Below, in pieces: positions 36,111-47,870 of a DNA stretch of 64,000 nt. Numbering within the stretch: the first letter of the stretch is position 1; the number at the start of each line of letters is the position of its first letter. Below the pieces are notes generated by a model that was given only the letters and a program-made list of their open reading frames with translations, was not told the origin of the DNA and searched no databases. The stretch is from Heterocephalus glaber. Lineage: Eukaryota; Chordata; Mammalia; Rodentia; Bathyergidae. A program made the translations under genes and the position numbers. Where the stretch lies: positions 17,857,561-17,921,560 of the forward strand of contig NW_004624732.1 of assembly GCF_000247695.1 (NCBI RefSeq), in the 5' to 3' direction.

Positions 36111-37164
36111 CCAGCCATAACTTCTGCCACGTGTCTGGTGAGGGAATAAGCAATGATGCATGAAATGTCCTCTGAGAGGTTCAAGATAAGTGCTGCAGCA
36201 TTATTACCTGTTCTAGAGCCTGTTTCTCACATTGAATAAACGACCTCCCTAACATTCTTTATGGCACTAAACAGTCACTCCACAGATGTATACTGGGCTT
36301 CCTGTGACATTAGTGGCTGTTGTTTATCAGGTTCTCAGGATGCAGCAGGCCTCTGTAGAGTCCTAGGAACACTCCCTTACATGTGTGCATGTGAGCCATG
36401 TGTGCTCACATGTGTGATCCAAGTTCACACCACTAGGCCTCTGTGCAGCCTGGAGTCACACTGTTGTGTCCTCTGAGGTCCTTGCTCTCTAGCTGCATCA
36501 TGCACACTAATCTTTACCACTTCTCTGGAGGACTTAATTTGCTTTAAAAAATCATATAATTGCATTTTCAGCATAATTAGGTACCTAATTACTCGGCTAA
36601 ATGTCCTCGATCAGGCTCCATGTGTAAATAATGATGATTTAGTTAGCTACGCTTTGCTATTGGGTTTCTAGGAGGCTCATCTGTCTATACATAGGGTGTG
36701 GAGTGTTTTTCTCCTTCTCTCGTGGGATCTGACAGGAAGGAGTAGCAGAGTCCATGTCCGGAGTGAGCAGAACAGTGAGGTCAGGAGGAAGGGGATGAGA
36801 CTGCTGCAGTCTCTGTTCAGTCTCCAGGGGAGCCTCTTGGATGAGGGCTAAGCTCCCACAGTCCAGGAGGACATCGAGGCTCCCCCAAAAGGAACATCCG
36901 GGAAGCAGAGAACAGTGTGACCCAGAGACATCCAGACCCATCATATGTGAGTGAGAAGGGTGAGGCCGCATGTGAAGGATCCTGGCAGAAAGGAGAAGCA
37001 CCGGGCCTGGAAGCAGGGTGCCATTTCTGCTCTCCCTAGAAAGCTTCTATTCTGCTTGTACCTGAGAGGAGCCCCCAGAGAACTGTCAATTCTGCAGGAA
37101 AGGCCCTGGACCTATGGGAGAGAACCTATGGTGGTGGTCAGGCTCACAAGAGATGCTGCTGCTG

Positions 37165-37690
37165 AAGGCAGATAGGAGTTTTCATAGGGTTTGCATCAGT
37201 CTTACTGTCTGTGATACAAAAATGGGCTATGGCATGGACACACCCAGTCATAACTTCCTTACATAACAAAATTTTAGCAATAACAACGTGCTTAAAGTGT
37301 CTTTCAGGACAAGTCGCCAGAATGGTTTGGAACCAGCTTTCCAAGAATGGACATGGGCAGAAGAAAGCAGGTCCTCCAGTCAATGACCTTTTGCCGTCAC
37401 GAGTTCAAACCCCCTCACTGAACACGGTAACTGCCCCCAAAAAGAAGTATGGCTCTGGTAGAGAGGCATGATGCACATTTATGCCCACATAAAAGAACCC
37501 TAAAACTCCTCCTTTGCCATCCAGTCATCAAGCAACTTCTCCTTTCTCCCTCCTTACAAGTATCCCACTGCCAACTGACTAGAGAGTCAGATTTGAGTAT
37601 CTTTTTTGCTCCTGGCCTCCGTGCAAGCTGAATGGAATGAAGCCTTTTCTTTCTGCAAAAACCCCAATTAGGCAGCACTGTCTCTATGTT
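37165..37690 (+). repeat. Retroviral LTR-like segment
   Basis: The stretch has the outline of a solo LTR on the plus strand: a unique 5' part, a TATA-like CATAAAAG near 37488, and a GAATGAAGCC poly(A)-signal-like motif near 37636 followed by a pyrimidine-rich part. No viral genes flank it. The family is not recognised and the ends are not certain. Confidence 0.4.
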
Positions 37691-39805
37691 TGTCAGGCAA
37701 TGAGCCTTTGCTCAGTGTGAGTGCTACTGTGATGTATCTCTTATTCTAGATTCATGTTTGGAAAGTATGCCAGTGAAGGCAGGTGCATGTGAGTGTAAAT
37801 ACAGGAAACATTGTACAGGGTAGGGTAAAGATGAGGATAAATGCACATCCACAAGTGGCTCTTTACAAAATTATCTTACAAGTCCTTCAAGGCATCATCC
37901 TGATGGGTGGTACAGGGAGAGAGAGTAGGTGTTAGTGCCACAGACATTTGGGAAGAGTCCTGGCTTCCCTGTGTCCCAGGTGCACACACCCTCTGTGTCT
38001 GCACTCTCTCTTATGCAGAGAAGGACAATGATGGCAATAGACAGGGTGCATCCTGCATGGCTCCCAGGGCACCGCCCCACACAGGAACACTCTTCTGATT
38101 ATCCTCATAGATTTACAATTGGCTCCTCCACATGCACATGCAGTCATGTGCACAAGGATGTCCATGCATGCTCACAAGGCCTCATAAGCCTGCACTGTGG
38201 TGTGGAAGGTGGGGTTGGCTGGAGGCTCAGAGACCAGTTCCTGTGATGGGGGATGGCGGGGTATGCTCCTTTCTCATCTAGAACAGTAATACTTCTGAGT
38301 GTCCCACTCAGCCCTGTTCTGTCCTCCAGATCCTGTCATCCCTGCACCCCCATCCTCCACTCTTTTCCTAGCTGATGCAAACACTCCATGGCATGTCTCA
38401 ATCCATCACTCTGGCAAGCTCCTGCTTCATCTTCCCATCCCACTGCTCAGGTCTTGTGATTTCTACTTGCCCAACATTAATCTTTTAAGAGCACAGAAGC
38501 CATAAACACATACATAACTCTACCTCCTGTCAGCTGAAATTCTGTGGCACAAATCAACTGCCATTTAAATTAAATGTTGCTTTCATAGAAAGTGATAAAT
38601 ACCCCAGAGACTAATCAAAGAAAAGTCAACAAATTTAGAGCTAGTTTTGTTTTAGAAATGTTTAGGTCACATAGCTGAAGTCCAGCCATGGGTTGGCTTC
38701 TCGTGACCAGTGGGTATGGGTGAGTCACACAGTCCTGTGTGGAGCAGTCAATGCAAACACAGACCAGGTGCTGTGTTCATCACTCCTTGTCAGGGTCTTG
38801 GCACTTCAGAAGCAGGCTTGAGACTTACCACACCATTTTGGGGGAGGAAGGGTCAGCACCACGCAAGCTGCTCTTCAGACAGTTGTGTGAATTTCTTTAG
38901 TAAAGGCAAGGGGACTGCTCACAAAAACCAAATAACAGAGGAAAAAGAGTTAAAGGTTATCAGGCAGGTATAGGGTTAGATTTCTTTGGTCTTCAGGATT
39001 ATAGGCTCTCTAATAGGTCAGAAAGTGTAAAAGAGTACAGATTTTAATTACTTGTATCTTTCACGGTATGATAATTTCATGTTGAAAAATGAAATTTTTA
39101 TTTCTTACTTTAGAAATAATTACTTTTAAATTTTGTTTTGAGAAATACAAAACCTAAGATTTGAGGACAAAAAAAGGAAAGAATATGAATGGCTAAATCC
39201 AGTTACATGTCATAAGTTTGTTTTCCTTTTCCTTGTATCATTTCTTCTGCCATCACTACCATGTTCAGCATTATTAATACATTTTACTATTCAATTGCTC
39301 CAGGGAGTGATGGGCAATGAAGGGTCTTGAAGACCAGGTGAAGGAAGCTGAGTCTTCTCAGGTAGGCAAGGAGAAGATGCTGCAGGTGAGAGATTACAGA
39401 AAAAAAAAACATTCTGTAGAGATGCTGTAGGTGCAGGTTTGGGGAGAAGGGGCACACACAGTTTAGAAGAGCACTTGGAAGCTACTGAGAGAAAACCAGG
39501 ATGCCACCTGGAGAGGTAGGGCAGGGACAAGGCTTCAGGCATGAGGCTGGGCTTCAGGAAGGCAGACCTGACAAGGAGACCTCAGACAAGGGTCTGAGGG
39601 CTTGAGGTTCCCATAGGAGTGTGATTAGAACTTAATTAGGGCAATGTCTGTGTGGTGGGAGAGGCAGGAGGACATGAATAACTTCTTAGTCTACATTTCC
39701 ATGTAACCAGTTATTGAATTACTTTCATAATTACATGATTTCAAGTATTAAAAATGAATGTGTGTCTCATATTTTTCAAACTGACATTAAAAACCAGGTT
39801 TCTAG

Positions 39806-39892
39806 GACTGGTGGTATAGCTCAAGTGGTACAGCTACGTGCAAGGTCCGGGGTTCAATCCCCACAAGAACAAAAACAAAACAAAAACCGAAA
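39806..39892 (+). mobile_element. ID-type SINE
   Basis: The A box resembles TAGCTCAAGTGG and the B box is GGTTCAATCC, followed by an A-rich (CAAAA)n tail. Head CTGGTGGTATAGCTCAAGTGG differs from the copies at 5630 and 33846, so it may be a different subfamily. Confidence 0.85.
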
Positions 39893-40199
39893 TACCCTTG
39901 TCTAGACCACATCCTATTAGGGTTTCTGGGTAAACCAGGACAGAAGTTAAATTTGAATTTCAGATAAGCAACAAAATATGTTTTGATGTAAGTACATTCC
40001 AATACTGCATGACAGCTCCACAGATGGTTCAGCCTTTTGAACTCACCAGATGTGCCCGGTGTTTAACAGTCACAGGTACTTCGAAGCTAAGTGAACTTCT
40101 AAAGGCAGAGTGCACTGTGGTCAAACGGTGTATCTGGGGTGGTGATAAATGCACAGTCAGCGCTCCTCAGAGAGAGAGAAGGTGGCCTGGGCTTTTGGT

Positions 40200-40310
40200 G
40201 TCAGCAAACCTGGCTTCTTCCCTGACCACACCTCACACCTCAGTAGACCCGTGTCTTAATTGTAAAATGGAAACAGTGGTACTTGCCTCACAAGGAACTC
40301 TGACAAAGCT
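40200..40310 (+). repeat. MIR fragment
   Basis: TTAATTGTAAAATGGAAACAG followed by TACTTGCCTCACAAGG is a MIR 3' part. Confidence 0.55.
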
Positions 40311-40604
40311 CAGAAGGGACACAAGATCCCACGTCCCTCTGAGAGGCACAAACTCCCACTGCCACAGGGAATTGGAGGCCCCTCCAGTGCCCATCTCTCA
40401 CCAGTCCTCTCATGAGCCTTTATCCTCATGCATTTTCAATCAAGGCCTGTGGCCAGTAGCCACCAAAGTCTACCTTGCCTTCATGTGTTCAAAAAGTAAA
40501 GGACTTTCCTGGGTCTTCCCATCCCCTATTTCCTAGTCACTGGGCCCCAGGGAAGGGTGTGAGAAAGCAGCCAGTGAAGTGAGTGGCTGGCCGGCTGGCC
40601 CACG

Positions 40605-40910
40605 CTCACTTTATCAGCACCAGCTGCCCAGCACAGGGCTCGTAGGTCTCCCTGTAGCTGCCTGATAAGAGGCTCAGTTGCCTCTGCAGCCTTATCAGAG
40701 GCAGCCTGGGTGGAGGAGCCTCATCCATCAGGTTGAATAAGGGAGGGAAAGGGGCCTCTTGGAAATAGTGTTCTCGCACAGCCACGTGAGCTGCCTGTCT
40801 GTGAGCCCAAGCTCTGGGTCCTGCCGGTGCTGATTGGAGGCAGGTGTCTCTCCCCAAGACCCTCCTCATGACAAGGTACCACGTGCACCCCTACACAGGA
40901 ATGAGTCAAG
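40605..40910. promoter_or_regulatory. Candidate erythroid enhancer in GYPC intron 1 (GATA cluster)
   Basis: Three GATA motifs fall within 87 bp: TTATCA at 40611-40616, TGATAA at 40663-40668 (in CTGATAAG, the preferred GATA1 context) and TTATCA at 40692-40697. A CAGCTG E-box adjoins the first (40621-40626). About 200 bp further on is an AP-1/NF-E2-type TGAGTCA (40902-40908), with CACGTG E-boxes in between. The segment is not part of a recognisable transposon. This combination is typical of erythroid enhancers and lies inside a red-cell gene; function is inferred. Confidence 0.45.
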
Positions 40911-40984
40911 ACCTCGGGCTTCCCAGGGTCTGCAGCACAGGCGAGACCTAAGCTCCAGTTAGGTCACCTCAACACTGTGTGTGC

Positions 40985-41040
40985 ATGTGGGGTGTGTGTG
41001 TGTGTGTGCATGTGGCCTGTGCATGTGTGTCTGTATGTGC
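40985..41040 (+). repeat. (TG)n repeat
   Basis: TGTGTGTGTGTGTGTG with related GTGCATGTG units around it. Confidence 0.9.
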
Positions 41041-41317
41041 ACTGAGTGCAATGGGAAGAAGCAAATCGTGCTGACTATGCAGTCATTTGTCCCCTTAAGA
41101 TTAAGGAACCTAAAACACACAGTGTGACTGATCACAGAGAAAGACGACCTCAACTGACTTCAGGTGAGCCTGGGGTACATACAGATGTGGAAGACACCCA
41201 GACTACAGACCTGGCTCTGCCATTTGCTATTGCTATGGCCTTGGGGCAGTTACTCCACACCTTTCCAAATCCCCTGTTTTCAGGGATGTTTAGGATTCCA
41301 GGTTGTATTAGGACCTG

Positions 41318-41695
41318 TGATAGTCAGCTTTCTGTCTTCATAATAGACACCTAGATAATTAACTCATAAAGAGAAAATGATTATTCTGGCTCCCAAGGTC
41401 TCAGTCCTTGATCCATCGGCCCTGTTGCTCTGGGCCTGTGGAGAGGCAGCACATCCTGAAAAGAGTGCACAGAGAAAAGCTGCTCCCCTCATGGCTCAGA
41501 TGCAAAAGACAGAGGAAGGAACCTGAGGGACTAGGGTCCTGGAGCCCCTCTTGGGCCATGCCCCCGGTAACTTAAAGACCTCCCACTAGGCCCCACCTAT
41601 TAAAGACCTCACTCCTCGCCAATAGCACCAGGGCTGGGGATCAAGCCTGAGGATGCATGGGCTTTGGGGAAACAGACATGATCCAAACAATAACA
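41318..41695 (-). repeat. MaLR-type LTR-like relic
   Basis: The plus strand has GATAGTCAGCTTTCTGTCTTC, TTATTCTGGCTCCCAAGGTC, then CCTCCCACTAGGCCCCACC and ACATGATCCAAACAATAACA, as in the copy at 6555. Confidence 0.6.
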
Positions 41696-42779
41696 GGACC
41701 TGAAATGTGTCCTGTAGGCAAGCATATCATCACACTCACTCCAGAGCACACAGACAGCTAGCTGCCTCCGAATGGAGCCAGCTCAGCAAATAACAGTGCC
41801 CTCCACTGTGTCAGGCTGTGGTGAGAACAGAGGGGAGAGGAAATGTGAGCCTTCTTTGGTTGGCATGTATGAGTGGCTCCAAGTACAGAAAATGCTCAGG
41901 TGGCGAGACAGCCAGGGCCGTTAGGTGACGATCCAAAGCCCAGGAGTCAGGAGCTTGTCACTGCACTATCAACTTGATACTCATCTTGGGGTCATGTTAT
42001 GTGAGGAGAGGAGGCATGCAGAGTGAACCTAACCAACAATATGAACTTGACCTCTCTGGTTTGAGGGGAAGGAGCCTGCATGTCTGGGGTGTTCCTTCAC
42101 CGTGCCCCTGAAAACTGTGGGAGGCAGGTGGCAGCTTGCACCATGAGCAGTCGACCACACGTGTCTATGAGACTACCCTGTGTGTCCACACCCTTGCATA
42201 CTTATCTTCTGTCTGCCCCTGGCCAGCCCTCCACCCTGGAAAAGGCTGTGGCTCCATGCTCTGTGCTGGGCTGGTATCACATCCACCTGGAGCTCCAGGT
42301 GAGGATCCATGCACATCTGCCCAGCCTTGCACAGGGCTTGCTTGCACGTCTCAGTTGAGCTTCTCACTGCTTCTTGAGGTCCTGCCTCCTCTGTAGGCTG
42401 CAGGAACTGGGGGTAAGAGGCCCACACCCACACTCATTCCTGGCAAAGTGACATTGCCCTCAGAGATGTAGAAAAGCTTCACCCAAAGGTGCAACTGGCA
42501 ATTTCAGGCAGGCTCTGAAAGCTGGTCTGCTTGTGTATGTGTTGTATGCACGCATGTGCACCCAGGGCACTTGGGGAAGGCCCTCCTGGCTCTCTATCAC
42601 TCTTTCTCTTTCCCAGCTCCTACCACATGTGACAGATCTCCCAAGGCTCTGATTTGAACACCTTGCTAGAGCATCAGCTGAGATTTTGAAGGGTCCCTCT
42701 CTGAGAGTCATGAGTTTTCCAGCTGGTGGAATTCCAGACACTACAAAGGTGCTGAGAGATGGCCCATACATTGGCTCTT

Positions 42780-43175
42780 TGCCAGCTCACTTTTCCTCTT
42801 CCCTCACTCCATCCCCAGCTACACTGGCCCTATCTCTGGCTGTTTCTAGATCAGCTTTGCACTTGCTGCCCATTGCCTGTTCTACTCCTCCCAGATGCCT
42901 CTGTGTCTGCTGCTCTTACTTCCTTCAGGTCTTTCTCAAACATCTCCCAGTGAAGCCTTCTCTGGCCACACTCTTTAAAATCTCCCGTCTCCTTTCCTGG
43001 CTTCATTGCCTGTGCAGCCTGTGTTCTGATGTTCTGAGTCTATCCATGTGTCTTGTGCCCATCTGTCCACCCTCACTAGAAGGTAAGCTCCCCTGTGGGA
43101 TTACTGCTGGGTTGTCCACTGTCACAGCCCCAGGGTCTGACACACAGTTGGTGTTCGATACTCATGTGTGAAATA
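42780..43175 (-). repeat. L2 LINE 3' fragment
   Basis: The plus strand gives the L2 3' end in reverse: TCAGGTCTTTCTCAAACATC, CAGTGAAGCCTTCTCTGGCC, TCACTAGAAGGTAAGCTCCC and GTCTGACACACAGTTGGTGT. The 161-codon frame at 42686-43171 lies over this relic and is not a gene. Confidence 0.8.
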
Positions 43176-43199
43176 TGACTCCTGGGCCACAGCCATTGC

Positions 43200-43640
43200 A
43201 GGTGGCAGAGACAAAGTACGAAACCAAGGGAAATCCTAAAAAAACACCCCTGCTCTTAGTTCCTGAGCAAACCTACTAGACTTAACCTACTTACCCTCTT
43301 TACCCATTCTTAATTAATTGCTTTTCTAGACTTGACCTGCTCTTAGTTACTTGCTTTTAGTTGACTTGAAAAATCACCAATTTGAGAGGTAGATAAGACC
43401 TCTGACAAGTGGGTCAGGATGGTAACAGACTTTCATGCTTGAGTACATACACACAGACCATCAATTATAGTACTTCCTAACCTCCAGTTACCTTTCCCCA
43501 TACCTCCCCCATAAAGAGCTCCAAATCCTGTCCCCAGGGAGGCCAATGTGAGACCTCTTGAAGAACTCTCTTTTGTAAAACTCATTATTTCACTGATTGG
43601 CATCCTATGTAACATCAAAACAGGCCAAACAGGCCTAGCT
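43200..43640 (+). repeat. Possible LTR-like segment (weak)
   Basis: Contains a TATA-like CATAAAGAG near 43510, upstream direct repeats built on CTGCTCTTAGTT (about 43249 and 43340), and a pyrimidine-rich part. The class is not certain. Confidence 0.25.
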
Positions 43641-46600
43641 CAGTGACAAGGGCATAGCTTGGGGGCCTTCATTTTGTAATTAGCCAAATGTGGACACATC
43701 CAACCCCCGAGTCTCCATCTCGAAATCGTGATGACCTCTGAGGAGGGAGAGGATTCAGTCAGGAAAGGTACAAGGCACCTGGCCTGACACCTGCCATATA
43801 GTAAGGTCACTACCCTGGCCTCCATAGTGGAGCACAGGCACAGGTAGCTGAGGCCAGGCTGTAAGCTCAGGGGAGCCTGTCTGATGTGTGCTGAAGCTGG
43901 ATCTCCTCTGGATCCTCCTCCTGCACCTGCCTGCCTGAAGTGAGAATCTTCTGAGGGGCAGTGGCAGAACTTTGAGTGCCTGCATCCATGGTGGGTGGGG
44001 GGTGAGGCTGATGAAGGCAGGAGGACAGGGGAGGATACATGGGGCTCCTCCCCCTGGTGGCTGGGCCAGTGGCAGGTCAGGTAATGAGAACCAAGGTGCT
44101 TCCTGAGGGCCCCGGCACAGCCTTCTGGAGTCTGCCTGCTTGCCTCAGGTCTCTCTTCCATGTTTTCCCATTCACCCATGAGGTTGTGGTGGCCCTGGAG
44201 AGGTGTGATGGGGCCCCTGGCACTCTTGCTCTAGAAGCTGCACTGTTAAGAGATTCTCTTGTTGATTTAAGTCCTGTGGGCCTCAATAGTCTTCAGACCT
44301 CTGGTTTAAGTCTCCGAATCTCTGAGTTTCTTGCCTCCCAGGTTAACATCCACTGAGTGTGTGCCCTGTCCTGGGTCTGGTCCCATGAGGCAGAATGGCC
44401 AGGCTGCATCTTTAATCCAGGTCGATCTCATGCAAAGCCTGTGGTCCTGACAGAACATAGTTATGTATCCCACTGCCCTTTACAAATCTGGGTCTCCTGC
44501 AATCTTTGAACATGTTGTGTGAGGACATAGGCATCAGCTGGGAAAGCAGAGGCCAGAAGAGAAGAAACCAGCACCCTGAGGCCATGCTCTCTGATCAGTG
44601 GTAAGAGCAAAGCCACATTTACCAGGGCACGCGTGGGTGGCTCTGAACGGGCTCTTGCCAGTTGCACTGGTTGGCTCAACTCTGCCACAGAGGGATTCTC
44701 CAGGAAAGCCTGAGCACTGGGGGCATCGGGTCCAGAAAGGCCTATTTGTCCAGTGGCTACTCCGAGGGCTCGGTCCAGGGTGGCTGGAGGAGATCTGGAC
44801 AAGCATTATGCTGCAGCATGAGGGAGCAGTGGGAGCTGCTGTTCAGAAGGAGTCACTGGAGAGCCTGGCTGTCCTTGGGTGGGGAGTTCATTTTTCCTTG
44901 GGGAAGGGCCCACATGCAGGGAACTCATGGATGAGAACCACCAGGGTTCCCTGGGGCAAGAGGCAGGGCAATGAGAAGGCAGCCTTTCCATCCCAGAGAG
45001 TCACTCTTCTGTGCTATAACCTCAGGACAAAGAGGGCAAAGAACGAGGACTTGGGTAAGGGCCATGCCTCCAACATGGTGAAACCTCAGAGATGGTTTTA
45101 TCAAAAGCACCACACTGGAAACAGAGTTAAACAGAGACCAAAAGCCTCCAAGGATATAATAATAAGAAGAGCAGCTTCGATGTGCCCATGGGTGGGGAAC
45201 ACAGGCACTCAGGCAATCTTCATGAAGAAACAGCATGGATTTCACTGCCTTTACCACAGTGTCCTTACAGATGCATCTGACTTCCTGTAGCATTGTTTGT
45301 TTTCTCAGTGAGTGACAAACAGGATTTCAAATGAATTGCTTAAAAACAGCATGTTCCAAAAGGGTTTTCAGAGGCTCCAGGATTCTTAAATAGGAAATGA
45401 CCCAAGGTAATTACCAAAGCCTGATATAAATAAATGCACTTAGCCTATTTGAACCAACTTTCGTTCACTCACTCCCTTGTGAATGCACACTTTGTTCTTT
45501 CAAATTCCTTATTTCCTGAACATATAAGGCTGGTGTCTTACAGGGGTTCAAAGATAGCTCTGGGGCTAGGCCAACTGGGTTCGTAGCACAGCCTTACCAC
45601 TCTCAGCTGTGTCCTGTGCCCTGGAGGTGGAGGTACCACCCACAGCACCCACCTCACCCCACAGCACATGGCACGGCCAACAACAAATGCTGCTCAGCAC
45701 TCACTCAGACCACCCCTGCCCTAGAAAGGGTTCTGTAAGTCAGTGCTATTCTTTCATTTTTATACCCACGAAACTTGTCCTTACTGGTCATTCCCCAGTT
45801 AGAACATTCTCAACAATCAACATCGATCACTGGCAATTTGCTTCTTCAAGCACAAGATTTTAATTCCAAAAGCTAAAACTACATCTAGTAAAGTAGAATT
45901 CACTGTAATTTAATATATGCTAGAAAGGTATCAGTTTATATGAGGGGGGATTATAACTTGGGAGTTATTCTTTAAATATCTAGATGTCTATTTAGCTATT
46001 AAGTCATGGGCAATTTGATCCAAAAGCTGAATTTGTGTGATATTCTCACCAGGAGAACTGGATGTTTTTTATTTCTACCATGGTGGACACCTTGCTGCCC
46101 TGAGAAACCAACCAACTATGCCTCATGGCAGGGATCATATATGACATTATTTTCCTCTCCTCTTAATTCTGAGGTCAGTGCACCATTACCCTACATGTTT
46201 CCAGTGGCAGGACAAGGGATGGATAAGGTGATTAGTAAACATTTGTGGTGAATTTCTTTCTTAACAGAATTTTCCATTCAGTTTCTTTATAGTTTTTCAG
46301 ATTTTCTTCCTGGAGTCTGAGTCTAGGGTTTCTGAGATCTGATAAGAACTTTTCTAATGAAATTAATTGCTAAAGTGATAAACAGCTATATATAAATTGT
46401 AATCTCACTGCAAGTGAACATTTACATGAGGAGAGCATTTTACAGCTTTGTGTGGTAGAAATAGCTATGTGGGAGCGCAAGGCACCATCACTGGCAGCAA
46501 GCAGTGGCTGTGTCAGCTAACTGCTCCGGCTCTGGAGGCCCCAAGCCATGTTTTCATCCTTTTTCTGGATGGAGCCATCAAGGGTGTGGTCACCAGCCCT

Positions 46601-47759
46601 CTCTTTCCTTATTCAATTGGATTACAAGAGCTTTGCCTCTTTTGTATTTCTGGACTTCATCTATGAATTAATTTGTGGATTTGACAAAGCTGCTAAAAAT
46701 AATAAAAAATAAAAATAATTGCAACCAAGAATTTTAGTTGTGACTTCATTTTTCTGTGTGCCTTCCAAGTGGGGAACTCAGGTGAGCTGCCGCACCTTTT
46801 GAAGGTCCAAGGACACAGAGTCTACATTCCCAAGGGGACCAGCCCTGTTACAGGTGTCTCAGCCAGTTATGGCATTCGACTGGTGCACTGAGGATCTCTG
46901 ACTGATGTTTAGACTTGCTTTGTTCTCTGATTTTCATGGGTCTTGCCTCTCAAACTGTGCTGAAGACCCTGTGGCAACAGTGTCATGTCCCCTTCTGTCT
47001 TCAGTGTAACACCTTGGTCACAGCAGGGACTCATGGGATTGAAATCCATGTGCATCATGGGACTGGACTGAAGTGCCCAAGTCTAGATGCACCACAGGTG
47101 GATGGAAAGCCAAAGACTTGTGGCTCATGTCACCTGCTGCCAAGGGGTCCTGGCAGGCTTGGGGCTTATTAAAAAACTCAGGTCACTTCTGAGGTGGGAA
47201 CAAAGAAGGGTGTGTGCAGGAGTCATATCCAAAGTCCGACCCAGGAATTAGTGACTGCTGCAGGGTACAGCAGCACCGTGACCTGCCAGGGGAAGGCTGA
47301 CTTCATGCCTTAGATGTGTTCAGTGGCAGCAGGCATGGGAGAGGCAATGCTGAACCAAACCAAACATAACCAAACTAGCTTGTCGAGTTCTCTAAATCTG
47401 TATGTCTATCTCTTCCTGGATGCTACATTGAGCTTGAGTAGGTCACAGAGGCTGTGAGGAGCAGAACATATTGCAGGTGGCCAGTGATATTGTATAATTG
47501 TATACAGATGCAAAAAAGGAAATAGTGGCCCAAAACAGTGGAGTAGAAAGAAGTCTCAAAAGCATCAGGCATCTGTTGTGTGTGCAAGGCCTGAAGATGC
47601 TGTAGGCTTTGGGGCACTAACATTTCTTTTTCTACCTATCTTAGTAGGATCCACAGATGAGCCTGTCTGCCTTGTCCCAGACCAAACTGGATGCCTCCCA
47701 AGACAGCTCCCCTCTGCTCATGCCTAAGGCTGAGACCTGTTGCTGAAGACTACAAGGAG

Positions 47760-47870
47760 ATGGTGTGTCTGTGTGTGTGTCCATGTGAGTACACATCTGA
47801 TCTGGGTATGTATATGCATGCATGTGTGTGTTTTTATGCATTATGTGGGGGAGGAAGAGTGAATGAGAGA
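47760..47870 (+). repeat. Imperfect (TG)n tract
   Basis: GTGTGTCTGTGTGTGTGTCC and nearby TGCATGCATGTGTGTG blocks. Confidence 0.7.

Noticed and set aside
42686..43171. 161-codon plus-strand frame
   Set aside because: It lies over an inverted L2 3' end and has no known domain.
44365..44385. PDPG-coding stretch on the minus strand as a possible extra GYPC exon
   Set aside because: It sits in a MIR-like context, and I see no fitting acceptor-donor pair in the required phase.
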